DNA of 64,000 nucleotides from Bacteroidota bacterium (GTDB lineage Bacteria > Bacteroidota > Bacteroidia > AKYH767-A > 2013-40CM-41-45), in assembly GCA_016721305.1 (NCBI GenBank), contig JADKIH010000017.1, positions 7,383-71,382 of the forward strand, read 5' to 3'. Positions 26,090 to 35,521 of the stretch are shown here, piece by piece (positions within the stretch are counted from its first letter, which is position 1; each line of letters opens with the position of its first letter). The notes below the pieces were generated by a model. The model saw only the letters and a list, made by a program, of their open reading frames with translations, was not told the origin of the DNA and did no database searches. The position numbers and the translations under genes are program-made.

Positions 26090-28087
26090 TTAGTATAAGC
26101 TATAAGCTACTTTGATAATAATTTCCCGTCCTAATCCCGGCAGAGGCGCATGATTGCTGGAATAAGGTTGTACATAGTGAGTTTCTTCGTTCAGTATATT
26201 ATTAACTCCAAAAGAGACGCTAAAACCCCGTGCTAATATATTAGAATAATCCAAATGAACGTTAATTGTATGAGAAAAAGGCAATGTTTCGTAAACGGTA
26301 ATAGACGAATTTTCGTTGTACGACACGATTGCTTTCCTCTCCGAATAGCCGATGTAGGCCAGGTAGAGCGATAATTTCTTTGTCAGATAGTAGTTGACTC
26401 GTCCCTGCAATTTGAGAGGTGAAATTCCCAAATGCTCTGTCTCACTTTCAGGAGACCGGTAGGAGGAGAGGTCTTTACCATCGTTGGCTATATAATACGA
26501 GCCGCCTAAGTCTAGTTTGCCCCATTTCTTCTTTAATGTGTATTGTGCCTCTAAGCCCATTGTTCCTGTAGACGAATAATTCATATACGCATCGTAGTTA
26601 ACGACATTGTTGTAATAAAACACAATTGGGTCGTCGGTGAGGAGGTAATAGGAGTTCAACGAGAAGTAGGCATCGTCAGATAAACGGTAACCTAATTCAA
26701 GCTCGACGGCATCGGTATTTTCGGGTTTCACATCTACACCGGCGTCGATATTCATCGTTCCGGGTGTACGGAAAGCTCTACTGTAAAGGGCTTTCACATT
26801 CAAATCTCCAAAGGCGCGAGTAAGTCCAATTCGCGGAACGATGGATGAGGTAAAGCGACTGTTGCCATTAAACCGAAATCCGGCCGTGATATTGGCAATC
26901 TTCGTATTGAAGATTCCCTGCGAGTAAAGCGAATAATTCGAATACGCGAACGTCGTCGAATTCGTCGTGTTAAAGAATGAGTTTTCTAAAAGCGTTTCCG
27001 AATTATCCGTAAAGTAACTGAAGCCGGAGGAAAGACTTACTTTCTCGCTGAAAGTATTGTTGCTGAGTAGCGAGTAGGTGAGTCGGAGATTATTCGTGTT
27101 CAGAGGAAATACATCGCTAAAGGCACTGTCGAGTCGTGTACGCCATGGATTCGAAAAGCGCCCGCTGATCTTTGGCGTGAGCGTCCACTTCTCGTTTACT
27201 TTGAAGTCGTATTTTATTTCCGCCGAAGTGGTACGAAAATCAACCGGAATAATTTCCGAAGTGCTGTGCTGATATTGATCTCTTGATTCCACGCGATAAT
27301 AATCGCTGATCAAACGGAACTTTAATCCTTTATGTGATACGCCGAGATTGAAGAAAGCATTCGAAATGTCGGAATTGTCTTTCATCGAATAGGAATTCGA
27401 AAATGCATCAGTATAAGTAGCCAGACTTCTTTGAGTTTGGCCTACATTTCCCTGAATTGAAAACGTCGTTTCATTCTTGCTGACGCCGAAAGCAATTCCT
27501 GCACTCTGATCCGTAGCAGTTCCGTCCGAAATTCCATATCGTGCAAAGCACTTGAAATCTTTTTTCTGTGGTTCTCCGGAAATGATGTTGATTACCGCAT
27601 ACTCTGCATTGCCTCCATACATGGCAGAACCGGGACCGCGAATAATCTCAATGCGTTCTATGTTTTCGACGGGATAATGATTTCCAAGCTGAATGGTAGA
27701 GTAGAGGCCATCGTTCATTTCCTGACCATCAATGAGCAAAAGCACCTTGCCTTCGTGTGCCCAATTCCCACGAACACTCAAGCCGACATTCCCTTGAACG
27801 TCCACTCCCATCTGAAAGCCGGGAATCTCGTCGAGCACTTCCATTAAATCACGTGCCCCCGATAAACGGATGTCCTCTGCCGTCACCACCGAAACAATTC
27901 CGGGCGATTCCAGCGGTGTCAGCTCCTTGAAGGAAGCTACTGTAACTTTAATGTTTAGTAAATCTTGTAACGACAACGTATCGATGTCGCTAGCCATGGC
28001 AGTGGTCTGAGAAAAGGAATGTGTAAAAACAAAAAGGCCGATGAGGGTTAATAAGGAGGCTTTCTTGCCCATCGTAACTGTTTTCAT
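26090..28087 (-). CDS. TonB-dependent outer-membrane receptor
   Basis: A 665-residue receptor with signal peptide (about 1-27). Plug domain from ~45 (TAMASDIDTLSLQDLLNIKVTVASF; VVTAEDIRLSGARDLMEVLDEIPGF; LLLIDGQEMNDGLY; ENIERIEIIRGPGSAMYGGNAEYAVINII), then a ~22-strand barrel ending in the aromatic KVAYSLY. The plug type with the 'DLLNIKVTVASFKE' start matches the ligand-gated channel group often encoded beside YfiR and a sensor kinase; only YfiR is next door here. The ligand is unknown. No start alternative other than Met1 or Met6. Confidence 0.93.
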   Translation of the reverse strand: MKTVTMGKKASLLTLIGLFVFTHSFSQTTAMASDIDTLSLQDLLNIKVTVASFKELTPLESPGIVSVVTAEDIRLSGARDLMEVLDEIPGFQMGVDVQGNVGLSVRGNWAHEGKVLLLIDGQEMNDGLYSTIQLGNHYPVENIERIEIIRGPGSAMYGGNAEYAVINIISGEPQKKDFKCFARYGISDGTATDQSAGIAFGVSKNETTFSIQGNVGQTQRSLATYTDAFSNSYSMKDNSDISNAFFNLGVSHKGLKFRLISDYYRVESRDQYQHSTSEIIPVDFRTTSAEIKYDFKVNEKWTLTPKISGRFSNPWRTRLDSAFSDVFPLNTNNLRLTYSLLSNNTFSEKVSLSSGFSYFTDNSETLLENSFFNTTNSTTFAYSNYSLYSQGIFNTKIANITAGFRFNGNSRFTSSIVPRIGLTRAFGDLNVKALYSRAFRTPGTMNIDAGVDVKPENTDAVELELGYRLSDDAYFSLNSYYLLTDDPIVFYYNNVVNYDAYMNYSSTGTMGLEAQYTLKKKWGKLDLGGSYYIANDGKDLSSYRSPESETEHLGISPLKLQGRVNYYLTKKLSLYLAYIGYSERKAIVSYNENSSITVYETLPFSHTINVHLDYSNILARGFSVSFGVNNILNEETHYVQPYSSNHAPLPGLGREIIIKVAYSLY

Positions 28088-28166
28088 AAGTATACGAAGG
28101 CAAAAATGGAAGGTTGCAAGCCAATTGCAGTTTCATGGCTGGCACTACAACTCACATGTACACTTA

Positions 28167-28206
28167 CCCTCGTTATCGTTATCGTTATCGATAACGATAA
28201 CGAGGG
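28167..28206. terminator. 18-bp perfect GATAAC hairpin after the large T9SS gene
   Basis: Arms 28167-28184 and 28189-28206 pair perfectly around TTAT. The stem is built of CGTTAT / ATAACG tandem words. It lies 17 nt beyond the stop of the minus-strand gene at 28223 and upstream of the TonB receptor. There is no T run, so termination or mRNA-end protection is inferred from position only. Confidence 0.5.
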
Positions 28207-28222
28207 GCGCCGTTTCGTTTCA

Positions 28223-31200
28223 TCAGTTCGCCTTTACGACGACCATCACCTTCCTGAACTCCTTACAGGTAAATTCGAAGAAGTACGATCCGGGAGCTAG
28301 TTGTTCTCCTGACGAGAAACTGCCGGTAATGTTCTCATGACTGCTGACAAGTCGGCCACTTACGTCGAAGATTTTACAGTCCATTCTCTGCTCACTCAAT
28401 ATCGTGAAAGTATTGGTGAATGGGTTCGGATAAATGTACACTCCGAAATTGTCGTCAGTGATTTGTTTTACGCTCTGGCACGCATCAAAGGTGATGTTAA
28501 GCGTATCGCTTGCTGAGCATGCAGCGGCATTGCTAACCGTCACAATAATGGTTTTCACTCCGTATCCGATTCCGGCACTGTCAACCATAATTGAACTTGT
28601 CGTTGCTCCGTTAGACCAGTTTACAGTCGAAAATCCGCTTCCGACATTCAATGTCACGTGCGAGTCGGCACAAACTGTTGTGTCGCTTCCCAGGCTAACT
28701 ACCGGAGCCGGATTGACAGCAATCGTTGTCGTGGCTGTTGACGAACATCCGTAGCCATTTGCATAACTATAAGTGACCGTCGAACTGCTACCGTTTACGA
28801 GCGCCGGATTGAAGTTGTTATTCGTTACTCCCGTGCCGCTGTAAGTTCCTCCTACCGGAGTACCTGCATTCAGAACGATGCTCGAACCATTGCTGCATAC
28901 TCCTGCATACGATCCTGCACTCACGCTCGGAACCGGATTCACTGTCATAATTGCACTCGCTGTGCCGGGACAGCCATTAGAATTCGTGAACGAATATGTG
29001 ATCGTATAGAATCCTTGTCCGACGGAAGGATTGAAAGCGCCGCTGCTTACGCCTTGTCCACTGTATGTACCGCCTGTAGGTGAGCCGCCGGACAATGTAA
29101 CTGGATTTGCATTTGCACAAAGTGCAGTAAAGCTGCTTTGAGTAACGGTCGGATTTGAATTTACCGTTACCGACGATTGCGCAGAACTACTGCAACCACT
29201 CGCGTTAGTGAAATTGTAAGTAAGCGTAAACGTCCCAGGTCCTGCAGTTGCCGGAGAAAAGGAAGTGCCACTGACGCCGGTACCCGAGTATGATCCACCG
29301 GCCGGACTTCCTTGTGTTAAAGTGACAGGTGTACCATTAGCGCAAAGAGATGGAATGTTTGCAAAAGTTACTGTTGGAAGTGAATTGACCGTAATGCTTG
29401 TGTTAGCACCGGCAGTACAGCCAAATCCATCGGTATATGTATAGGTAATTGCGGCTGTATTGCCGACAACAGCTGCCGGATTAAATTGATTTCCGCTTAC
29501 TCCATCGCCGCTGTAAGTTCCACCGGACGGACTTCCGTTTGCTAATGTGATCGCAGCAGCGTTACTACAAAGTGCAGAGTAGTTTCCGGCTGCTACAGTT
29601 GGAAGTGCTCGCACCGTAATCGTAGTTGTTGCCGTAGCTGAACAATTCTTGATATCGGTATACGAATAATTCAAAGTAAATTGCCCCGAACTCGACGGAG
29701 TAAACTGTCCTGCGCTGACGTTCGTTCCGCTATATGTTCCTCCTGCCGGTGTTCCTCCTGTTAATGTTACAGCCGGTGAATTTACACAGACATCACTCGG
29801 TGTGGCAAAATTTACTATCGGTAATCCATTTACCAAAATTGTCGCCGTTGTCGAATTCGAACAACCATTGGCATCGGTGTAGCTGTAAGTTATCGTTTGA
29901 CTTCCCGTTCCGGCTGTTGAAGGTGTAAAAATGTTGGATGCAACTCCGGTACCTGAATAGCTTCCGCCTGCCGGTGATCCGCCACTCCGTGTAACAGGAC
30001 TTCCATTTACGCAGACAGCAGAAAAGTTCGAGAGACTCACTGTTGGTTTTGCTCTGACAACGATTAATGATGTGTCGCTGGCCGAGCAGCCGGATGAATT
30101 AGTGTATGTATAGGTAATGATGAATTGCCCGGCTCCGCTTGTTATCGGATTAAAATTTCCTGAAGTAACTCCGGTGCCGGTGTAAACTCCACCTGCCGGA
30201 CTTCCACCCGTCAGTGTAACCGGATTAGCATTTTCACAAATTACATTCAGATTTGCAAAGCTTACTGTCGGGCTTGTTCCAACGCCTATGCTTACTGTTG
30301 CCGTGCTTGTACAACCTGAATTATCTGTCGCCGTTACTGTGTATGTTGTCGCAGAAATCGGTGATGCGTTTACAACAGAATCAGTCGTTGATGATAATCC
30401 TGTCGACGGTGACCATAAGTATGAGGCAGCTTGCCCGGCATGCAAGTTCGTCGAGCCACCGTTGCAGATAGCGGCTTGATCGGATGTTGCAGAAATGGTA
30501 AAGCTGTTTACAACAGTTTGGTAGCTTGTTGCTCCGCCTGTCAAATAATTGGAGGCGTAACCGACACCGTTATATTCTACAATTCTGAAATAGTAAGTAA
30601 TTCCCGGAGAGAGACCGGAAAGTGTTGCGCTGTTTCCTGTGCCGTCGTAGACGATGAAATTTCCCAAACCTAAATCTGTTCCTGATCCGAAGACGGATGA
30701 AGCGGTATAATAATTTCCATCAGTCGGCATTAAACTCACCGGTGAACCGGCACTGGCAACAATCACTCTGCGATTTCCGTCGCCTTGTGTGAATGAAAGC
30801 TGGAGATTATTGCAATTTACAATAGCCGAACTTACCGATGTTGCATTTGTTGTAGGTTGAGTCGCTAATGGCGGAGCCATCTTTGCAACGAAGAAATCTG
30901 CGAGAGGATAACCCTGAAGCGTTGATGTGCCAAAGCTAGCCGTATCATTGAAGAAACCGGATGTGTAGATATTGCCAAGCGTATCACAAGTGATTGCTTG
31001 TCCGGCATCACGTTGATTTCCTCCTCCCGGTCGTGCCCAAACTTCGTTTCCATTCGGATCGTATGCGACAGTAAACGCATCTCTGTTTCCTGCTGCTCCG
31101 ACATAGATTGTTCCGAAATAGCCATGATCATCTATCTGTCCGGTTACATAGAGTAAATCGTTTCTCTGGTCATATGTACATGCATAGGCCATGTCTTCAT

Positions 31201-32245
31201 ACGGACCACCTGCCTGTTTTGCCCAAAGCACGTTTCCGTTAGGATCATATTTCATTACAATCACATCGGATGAACCAAAGCTTGTAAATGAATTTGAGCC
31301 AATGGTGGTTTGACTCTTGAAATATCCCGCGATGTATACATTGCCTGATGCATCGACGCTGATTGCATTGCCGCGAGTTGTATCGCAACATGCACCTGAA
31401 CTACGCACCCATTGAAAATTCCCGTTGATATCATACTTTGCTACAAACGTACTGTTCGTTCCTGTGGAGCTGATATTATTTCCGTTGAAGGTAGCGCTCG
31501 TTGTAAATGTTCCGGTGATATAGACATTTCCCTGTCCGTCCAACACAACTCCACGTCCACGATCCTCTTTTGTTCCGCCGCCTTTCTTTGCCCAAAGAAC
31601 AGTACCGGTTGAATTCGTTTTGAAAAGAACTACGTCGTTACTGCTCGAACTGCTTGTTAAATTTACAGAGCCAAAACTTCCGTTCGAACTAAAGTAACCT
31701 GTTATGTAGCAATTTCCGGCATCGTCAACGGCAATCGCTTTTGCTTTATCGTCGCTCGATCCGCCAAAATTTTTCGCCCATTGAAAGGTTCCGTCGGAAG
31801 TGTGCTTCGTCAAAAAGATGTCATTCGATCCGTAAACAGAAATTGAATCACCCGGACCAAATCCGGCAGTGTATTCAAACTCACCTACCGTATATATGTT
31901 TTGTGAAGCATCTAATCCGATTCCCCAGCCGACATCACCACTTGTTCCTCCGGCGTGCTTTGCCCAAATGAGCTGCCCGGCAGAGTTGTATTTTGCATAC
32001 AGAATGTCATGCTTGCCATTCGAGTTAAGATGGATGCCATTGTCGAACTGAGCCGAAAATTCAATCTGTCCGGTTAGGTAAACATTGGCTGAATCGTCGA
32101 TCGTTATGGCATTACCATAATCGAATCCTTCGGAGCTTCCCTGATGAGCCCACTTATACGATTGAGCAGTGGAGAAAAGGCTTATTCCGGTGAATAATAA
32201 AAAAGGAATTAACCCCTTTAAAAAGAGTAATTTTCTGGTTTTCAC
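28223..32245 (-). CDS. Giant secreted T9SS protein: beta-propeller, Fn3-like, seven Cys-containing repeats
   Basis: A 1340-residue protein. Signal peptide 1-~28; residues ~30-460 form SBBP-type propeller blades ('YAKYNSAGQLIWAKHAGG', 'VDDAGNCYITGYF', 'VDASGNVYIAGYF'); ~465-585 has a fibronectin-III-like section with a YYFRIVEYNG core. From ~660 to ~1180 there are seven tandem ~75-residue Ig/PKD-like repeats, each with (V/L/I)C-N near the start, GSPAGG-YSGTGV in the middle and YSYT-GC near the end, giving two cysteines per repeat. A Por tail closes it (GVYIYPNPFTNTFTI ... CKIFDVSGRLV ... LAPGSYFFEFT). The shape suggests a long surface adhesin or matrix protein; the binding partner cannot be told. 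Confidence 0.9.
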   Translation of the reverse strand: MKTRKLLFLKGLIPFLLFTGISLFSTAQSYKWAHQGSSEGFDYGNAITIDDSANVYLTGQIEFSAQFDNGIHLNSNGKHDILYAKYNSAGQLIWAKHAGGTSGDVGWGIGLDASQNIYTVGEFEYTAGFGPGDSISVYGSNDIFLTKHTSDGTFQWAKNFGGSSDDKAKAIAVDDAGNCYITGYFSSNGSFGSVNLTSSSSSNDVVLFKTNSTGTVLWAKKGGGTKEDRGRGVVLDGQGNVYITGTFTTSATFNGNNISSTGTNSTFVAKYDINGNFQWVRSSGACCDTTRGNAISVDASGNVYIAGYFKSQTTIGSNSFTSFGSSDVIVMKYDPNGNVLWAKQAGGPYEDMAYACTYDQRNDLLYVTGQIDDHGYFGTIYVGAAGNRDAFTVAYDPNGNEVWARPGGGNQRDAGQAITCDTLGNIYTSGFFNDTASFGTSTLQGYPLADFFVAKMAPPLATQPTTNATSVSSAIVNCNNLQLSFTQGDGNRRVIVASAGSPVSLMPTDGNYYTASSVFGSGTDLGLGNFIVYDGTGNSATLSGLSPGITYYFRIVEYNGVGYASNYLTGGATSYQTVVNSFTISATSDQAAICNGGSTNLHAGQAASYLWSPSTGLSSTTDSVVNASPISATTYTVTATDNSGCTSTATVSIGVGTSPTVSFANLNVICENANPVTLTGGSPAGGVYTGTGVTSGNFNPITSGAGQFIITYTYTNSSGCSASDTSLIVVRAKPTVSLSNFSAVCVNGSPVTRSGGSPAGGSYSGTGVASNIFTPSTAGTGSQTITYSYTDANGCSNSTTATILVNGLPIVNFATPSDVCVNSPAVTLTGGTPAGGTYSGTNVSAGQFTPSSSGQFTLNYSYTDIKNCSATATTTITVRALPTVAAGNYSALCSNAAAITLANGSPSGGTYSGDGVSGNQFNPAAVVGNTAAITYTYTDGFGCTAGANTSITVNSLPTVTFANIPSLCANGTPVTLTQGSPAGGSYSGTGVSGTSFSPATAGPGTFTLTYNFTNASGCSSSAQSSVTVNSNPTVTQSSFTALCANANPVTLSGGSPTGGTYSGQGVSSGAFNPSVGQGFYTITYSFTNSNGCPGTASAIMTVNPVPSVSAGSYAGVCSNGSSIVLNAGTPVGGTYSGTGVTNNNFNPALVNGSSSTVTYSYANGYGCSSTATTTIAVNPAPVVSLGSDTTVCADSHVTLNVGSGFSTVNWSNGATTSSIMVDSAGIGYGVKTIIVTVSNAAACSASDTLNITFDACQSVKQITDDNFGVYIYPNPFTNTFTILSEQRMDCKIFDVSGRLVSSHENITGSFSSGEQLAPGSYFFEFTCKEFRKVMVVVKAN

Positions 32246-32377
32246 GTGCGGTGTGTTTGATTGCTAAACAACACCAAAACGCGACGTCAAGGTGGCGATT
32301 TTCAGACTTGAATTACAGTTTTCTTACAGTTTTTCAGGAAGCAGCAAATTGATTCAATTTCGAATCTGATAAACGAT

Positions 32378-34456
32378 TTAATAACCCAGGATTTCGTTAA
32401 TAATCGTCGTGACTTTTTCAGCATTCGGAATCATCGCAAATTCCAACGTCGAATTCAAAGGAATCGCCGGTAAATTTTCTGAACCTAAAATACGAACCGG
32501 GGCATCCAATTGCTCAAAGCATTTGTCGGAAATTCTTCCTGCAATCGATTGAGCGAAGGAATTGTTTACCGAATCTTCAGTGAGAACAAGACAACGATTG
32601 TGCTTTCTCACAGCAGCATAAATAGCTTCTTCATCTAACGGCATGAGTGTACGAAGATCCAGGATTTCAACTTTTCCAGGGAAATTCTTCGCTGCAGTCT
32701 TTGCCCAATAAACTCCCATACCATAAGTAATGATGGCAAGTGATGGTTCTTTTCCGGCATCGGCACTTATAACTGTACGAGCTTTTCCAAACGGAATGAT
32801 ATAATCTTCATCTGGCTCGATCGTTTTCGCATCTTCAGTTCCTTTAATCTTCGACCAGTAAAGTCCTTTGTGCTCTAAAATGACAACAGGATTCGGATCG
32901 TAGTAGGCTGATTTCATCAGACCTTTTAAATCGGCGCCTGTCGATGGATACGCAATCTTTATTCCGCGGATATTAGTCAGAACACTTTCAACGCTTGAAG
33001 AGTGGTAAGGGCCACCACTGCCATATGCTCCGATCGGAACACGAATGATACAGCTTGCCGGCCATTTGCCGTTACTCAGATAAAACGAACGACTCAACTC
33101 TGTGAACAATTGATTCAGTCCGGGCCAGATGTAATCGGCAAACTGAACTTCCACAATCGGACGTAATCCGGCTGCGGCCATTCCAACAGTGGAACCTATA
33201 ATGAATGCTTCTTGAATCGGTGTATTGAAAACTCTGTCATCGCCGAATTTCTGCGCAAGCGTCGCTGCTTCGCGAAACACTCCGCCTAATCGTCCGCCGA
33301 CATCTTGTCCGTATAATAAACACTCTTTGTGCTTCGTCATTAATTCCTGAACGGCAAACAAAGCGCAATCAACCATTACAGTTTTTTCTTTTCCTGCCGG
33401 TTCGCGTACACCTTTTTCTTCGGTTACGGGAGTAGGAGCGTAGTCGTATGTGAAAAGATCTTCCGGACGAGGATCTTCGGCTTTCATAGCTTTTTCGAAA
33501 TCAGTTGCAACAGTGATGATCGCACGATCTCGCATGGCATTCAATTCGCTTTCCTTAAATCCATTGTCGAGCATCACCTGACGGAATTTCGGGAACGGAT
33601 CACGCTTTCCGTGCTCTTCTAAATCGTGGCGATACCATTCGCGACGTACACCGCTCGTATGATGACCCAGCAGCGGAACTTTCGCATGAATCATAAACGG
33701 ACGACGTTCTTTCCGAATGATCGAAATAACTTCTTCTATAGTTTGATACGCGGTGATGAAATCCGTACCGTCGATCGAACGAACTTCCATTCCCGGAAAT
33801 CCTTTCGCATATTCCGGTGCATCCATCGCGCGAATCTCTTTTGCATTGGCAGAAATATCCCATTCGTTATCCTGAACGAGATAGAGGATAGGCATCTTTT
33901 TCAAGACAGCCATTTGAAATGCTTCGGCAACTTCGCCTTCAGTTACAGAGCCATCGCCGAGAGAACAAACAACAACACTCTTATCGGGAGTATTAGCATC
34001 GATGAGACCGATTTTTTCTTTGTACTGAATTCCCATTGCAACACCGGTTGTCGGAATTGCCTGCATACCCGTAGCCGACGACTGATGCGGAATTTTCGGC
34101 ATGTCGGGGCGATTCAAACTTGGGTGACAGTAGTAAGTACGTCCGCCGGAAAACGGATCATCGCGCTTTGCAAGTAATTGCAGCATGAGCTCGTAAGGCT
34201 TCATACCGATGGCTAACAAAATACTATCGTCGCGATAGTAAGCCGAAAGATAATCCTGCGCTTTCAATTGCAAACCCATCGCCAGCTGAATTGCTTCGTG
34301 CCCGCGAGAAGTTGCATGAACATATTTTTGTGTGATCTGAGATTTCTCTTCGTATAAATCCGACATCGCCCGAGCCGTACACATTAACTCGTATGCTTTG
34401 GTCAGTATTTTCTTGTCCACCGTCTTCTTGCTTTTTTTTGCCGTGTCTGTTAGCAT
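32378..34456 (-). CDS. Branched-chain/2-oxoacid dehydrogenase E1, alpha-beta fusion
   Basis: A 692-residue protein that joins E1 alpha (~1-330) and E1 beta (~360-692) in one chain. It decarboxylates a 2-oxoacid using thiamine diphosphate and passes the acyl group to the E2 lipoyl domain. Thiamine motif in alpha: CSLGDGSVTEGEVAEAFQMA ... QDN; regulatory-loop-like HTSGVRREWYR; beta part with QEAFIIGSTVGMAAAGLRPIVEVQFADYI, APIGAYGSGGPYHSSSVE and VLTEDSVNNSFAQSIAGRI. Such fusions are common in Bacteroidota for branched-chain 2-oxoacids, but substrate choice is inference. No E2 or E3 gene is adjacent. Confidence 0.92.
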   Translation of the reverse strand: MLTDTAKKSKKTVDKKILTKAYELMCTARAMSDLYEEKSQITQKYVHATSRGHEAIQLAMGLQLKAQDYLSAYYRDDSILLAIGMKPYELMLQLLAKRDDPFSGGRTYYCHPSLNRPDMPKIPHQSSATGMQAIPTTGVAMGIQYKEKIGLIDANTPDKSVVVCSLGDGSVTEGEVAEAFQMAVLKKMPILYLVQDNEWDISANAKEIRAMDAPEYAKGFPGMEVRSIDGTDFITAYQTIEEVISIIRKERRPFMIHAKVPLLGHHTSGVRREWYRHDLEEHGKRDPFPKFRQVMLDNGFKESELNAMRDRAIITVATDFEKAMKAEDPRPEDLFTYDYAPTPVTEEKGVREPAGKEKTVMVDCALFAVQELMTKHKECLLYGQDVGGRLGGVFREAATLAQKFGDDRVFNTPIQEAFIIGSTVGMAAAGLRPIVEVQFADYIWPGLNQLFTELSRSFYLSNGKWPASCIIRVPIGAYGSGGPYHSSSVESVLTNIRGIKIAYPSTGADLKGLMKSAYYDPNPVVILEHKGLYWSKIKGTEDAKTIEPDEDYIIPFGKARTVISADAGKEPSLAIITYGMGVYWAKTAAKNFPGKVEILDLRTLMPLDEEAIYAAVRKHNRCLVLTEDSVNNSFAQSIAGRISDKCFEQLDAPVRILGSENLPAIPLNSTLEFAMIPNAEKVTTIINEILGY

Positions 34457-34580
34457 TACGCTAAACTACGGCATTTGTCAGAATTGGGCAATACGAAGAC
34501 AAAGTCTAAAGCCTGATTAATGAGCTAATTACCAAGTGTTTTGCTGTATTGACGGAGACTGGGAAAATGAAGCAGGAAAA

Positions 34581-35270
34581 TCAATACGAAATGCGTTTCC
34601 GCCTGCAATAAAATCCCCCGCTAACCCCAACCTGCTCCGTCGCCAACCATACAATCGTATCCGCTCCTTCTTTCACCGTTAACGGCGCCGACGGACCTCC
34701 CATATCTGTTCGTACCCAACCCGGATCTACGGCGAAAACTTCGATGCCTTTGGATTCTAATTCGGAAGCCGCAATCATCGTGAGTGCATTCACCATTACT
34801 TTCGATAAACGGTAGGGGGCGTGTGACGACGTCAATCCTTCCATTACCGACATGCCGGTTGATACATTGATGATGCGCGATTTCTTTGCCTTCGCCAATA
34901 ATGGCGCAAACGCACGAATCATTTTCATCGTGCCTAATGCATTCGTCGAAAAAATTTCATGGAATTCTGCCTCCGTCATTTTCAAAAGCCCGCTCGTGTT
35001 TCCCAACAATCCGGCATTGTTCACTAGAACGTCAATCGAACCATACATGGCCGAAATTCTCTCTACAGCAATGCTGATGCTTTCGTCATTACTAATATCT
35101 AAGGGTAGTGCCAGACTTTTCTTCAGTTCCTGATCCAATTCTTTCTGTACGTCCCTAATCATCGCCGTATTTCGTCCGGATATGATCACGAAAAAATCTT
35201 TTGCAAGTAACTGGCGACAAATTTCTTTGCCGATACCTTTGTTGGCGCCTGTGATTAAGGAGATTTTCAT
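34581..35270 (-). CDS. Short-chain dehydrogenase/reductase
   Basis: A 229-residue SDR. NAD(P) motif TGANKGIGKEICRQLL, VNNAGLLGN, catalytic Ser in NVSTGMS and Tyr/Lys in PYRLSKVMVNAL, then DPGWVRTDMGGPSAPLTV. The sequence after Tyr resembles carbonyl-reductase-like SDRs of the CBR1 kind. Substrate unknown. The C-terminus (GGFYCRRKRISY) looks atypical and basic compared with the usual GGFFRDGKPI-type ending, so another small frame error near 34590-34610 is possible. The gene stands alone with repeat DNA on its upstream side. Confidence 0.88.
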   Translation of the reverse strand: MKISLITGANKGIGKEICRQLLAKDFFVIISGRNTAMIRDVQKELDQELKKSLALPLDISNDESISIAVERISAMYGSIDVLVNNAGLLGNTSGLLKMTEAEFHEIFSTNALGTMKMIRAFAPLLAKAKKSRIINVSTGMSVMEGLTSSHAPYRLSKVMVNALTMIAASELESKGIEVFAVDPGWVRTDMGGPSAPLTVKEGADTIVWLATEQVGVSGGFYCRRKRISY

Positions 35271-35299
35271 GGGTTTTCGGAATCTGCTTGCTTAGGGGA

Positions 35300-35490
35300 A
35301 TTCAGAATTTAGAATTCAAAATTCAGAATGGCCTTGATGTAAGGTTGTTCTAAATTCCGGATTATTAATTTAAAATTTGAAATTCAATTTCCGATTAAAT
35401 ACTCGAAGGCCTGATTAATAAATTCAGAATTCAGAATTCAAAATTCTGAATTTCCTATATGCAAGCAGCCTTCATAATTCATAATTCTGA
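35300..35490. repeat. GAATTCAGAATTC word repeats
   Basis: Clusters of the word GAATT(C/T)AGAATT and its reverse at 35300-35332, 35365-35395, 35422-35455 and 35474-35492, separated by short unrelated DNA. No gene is supported. Confidence 0.75.
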
Positions 35491-35521
35491 ATTTGTCAGT
35501 AAACAGCCTAACAGCTGATTG

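Noticed and set aside
32378..34456. Considered as two separate genes (E1 alpha and beta)
   Set aside because: One continuous open frame without a stop or internal start between the halves; fusion is well known in this phylum.
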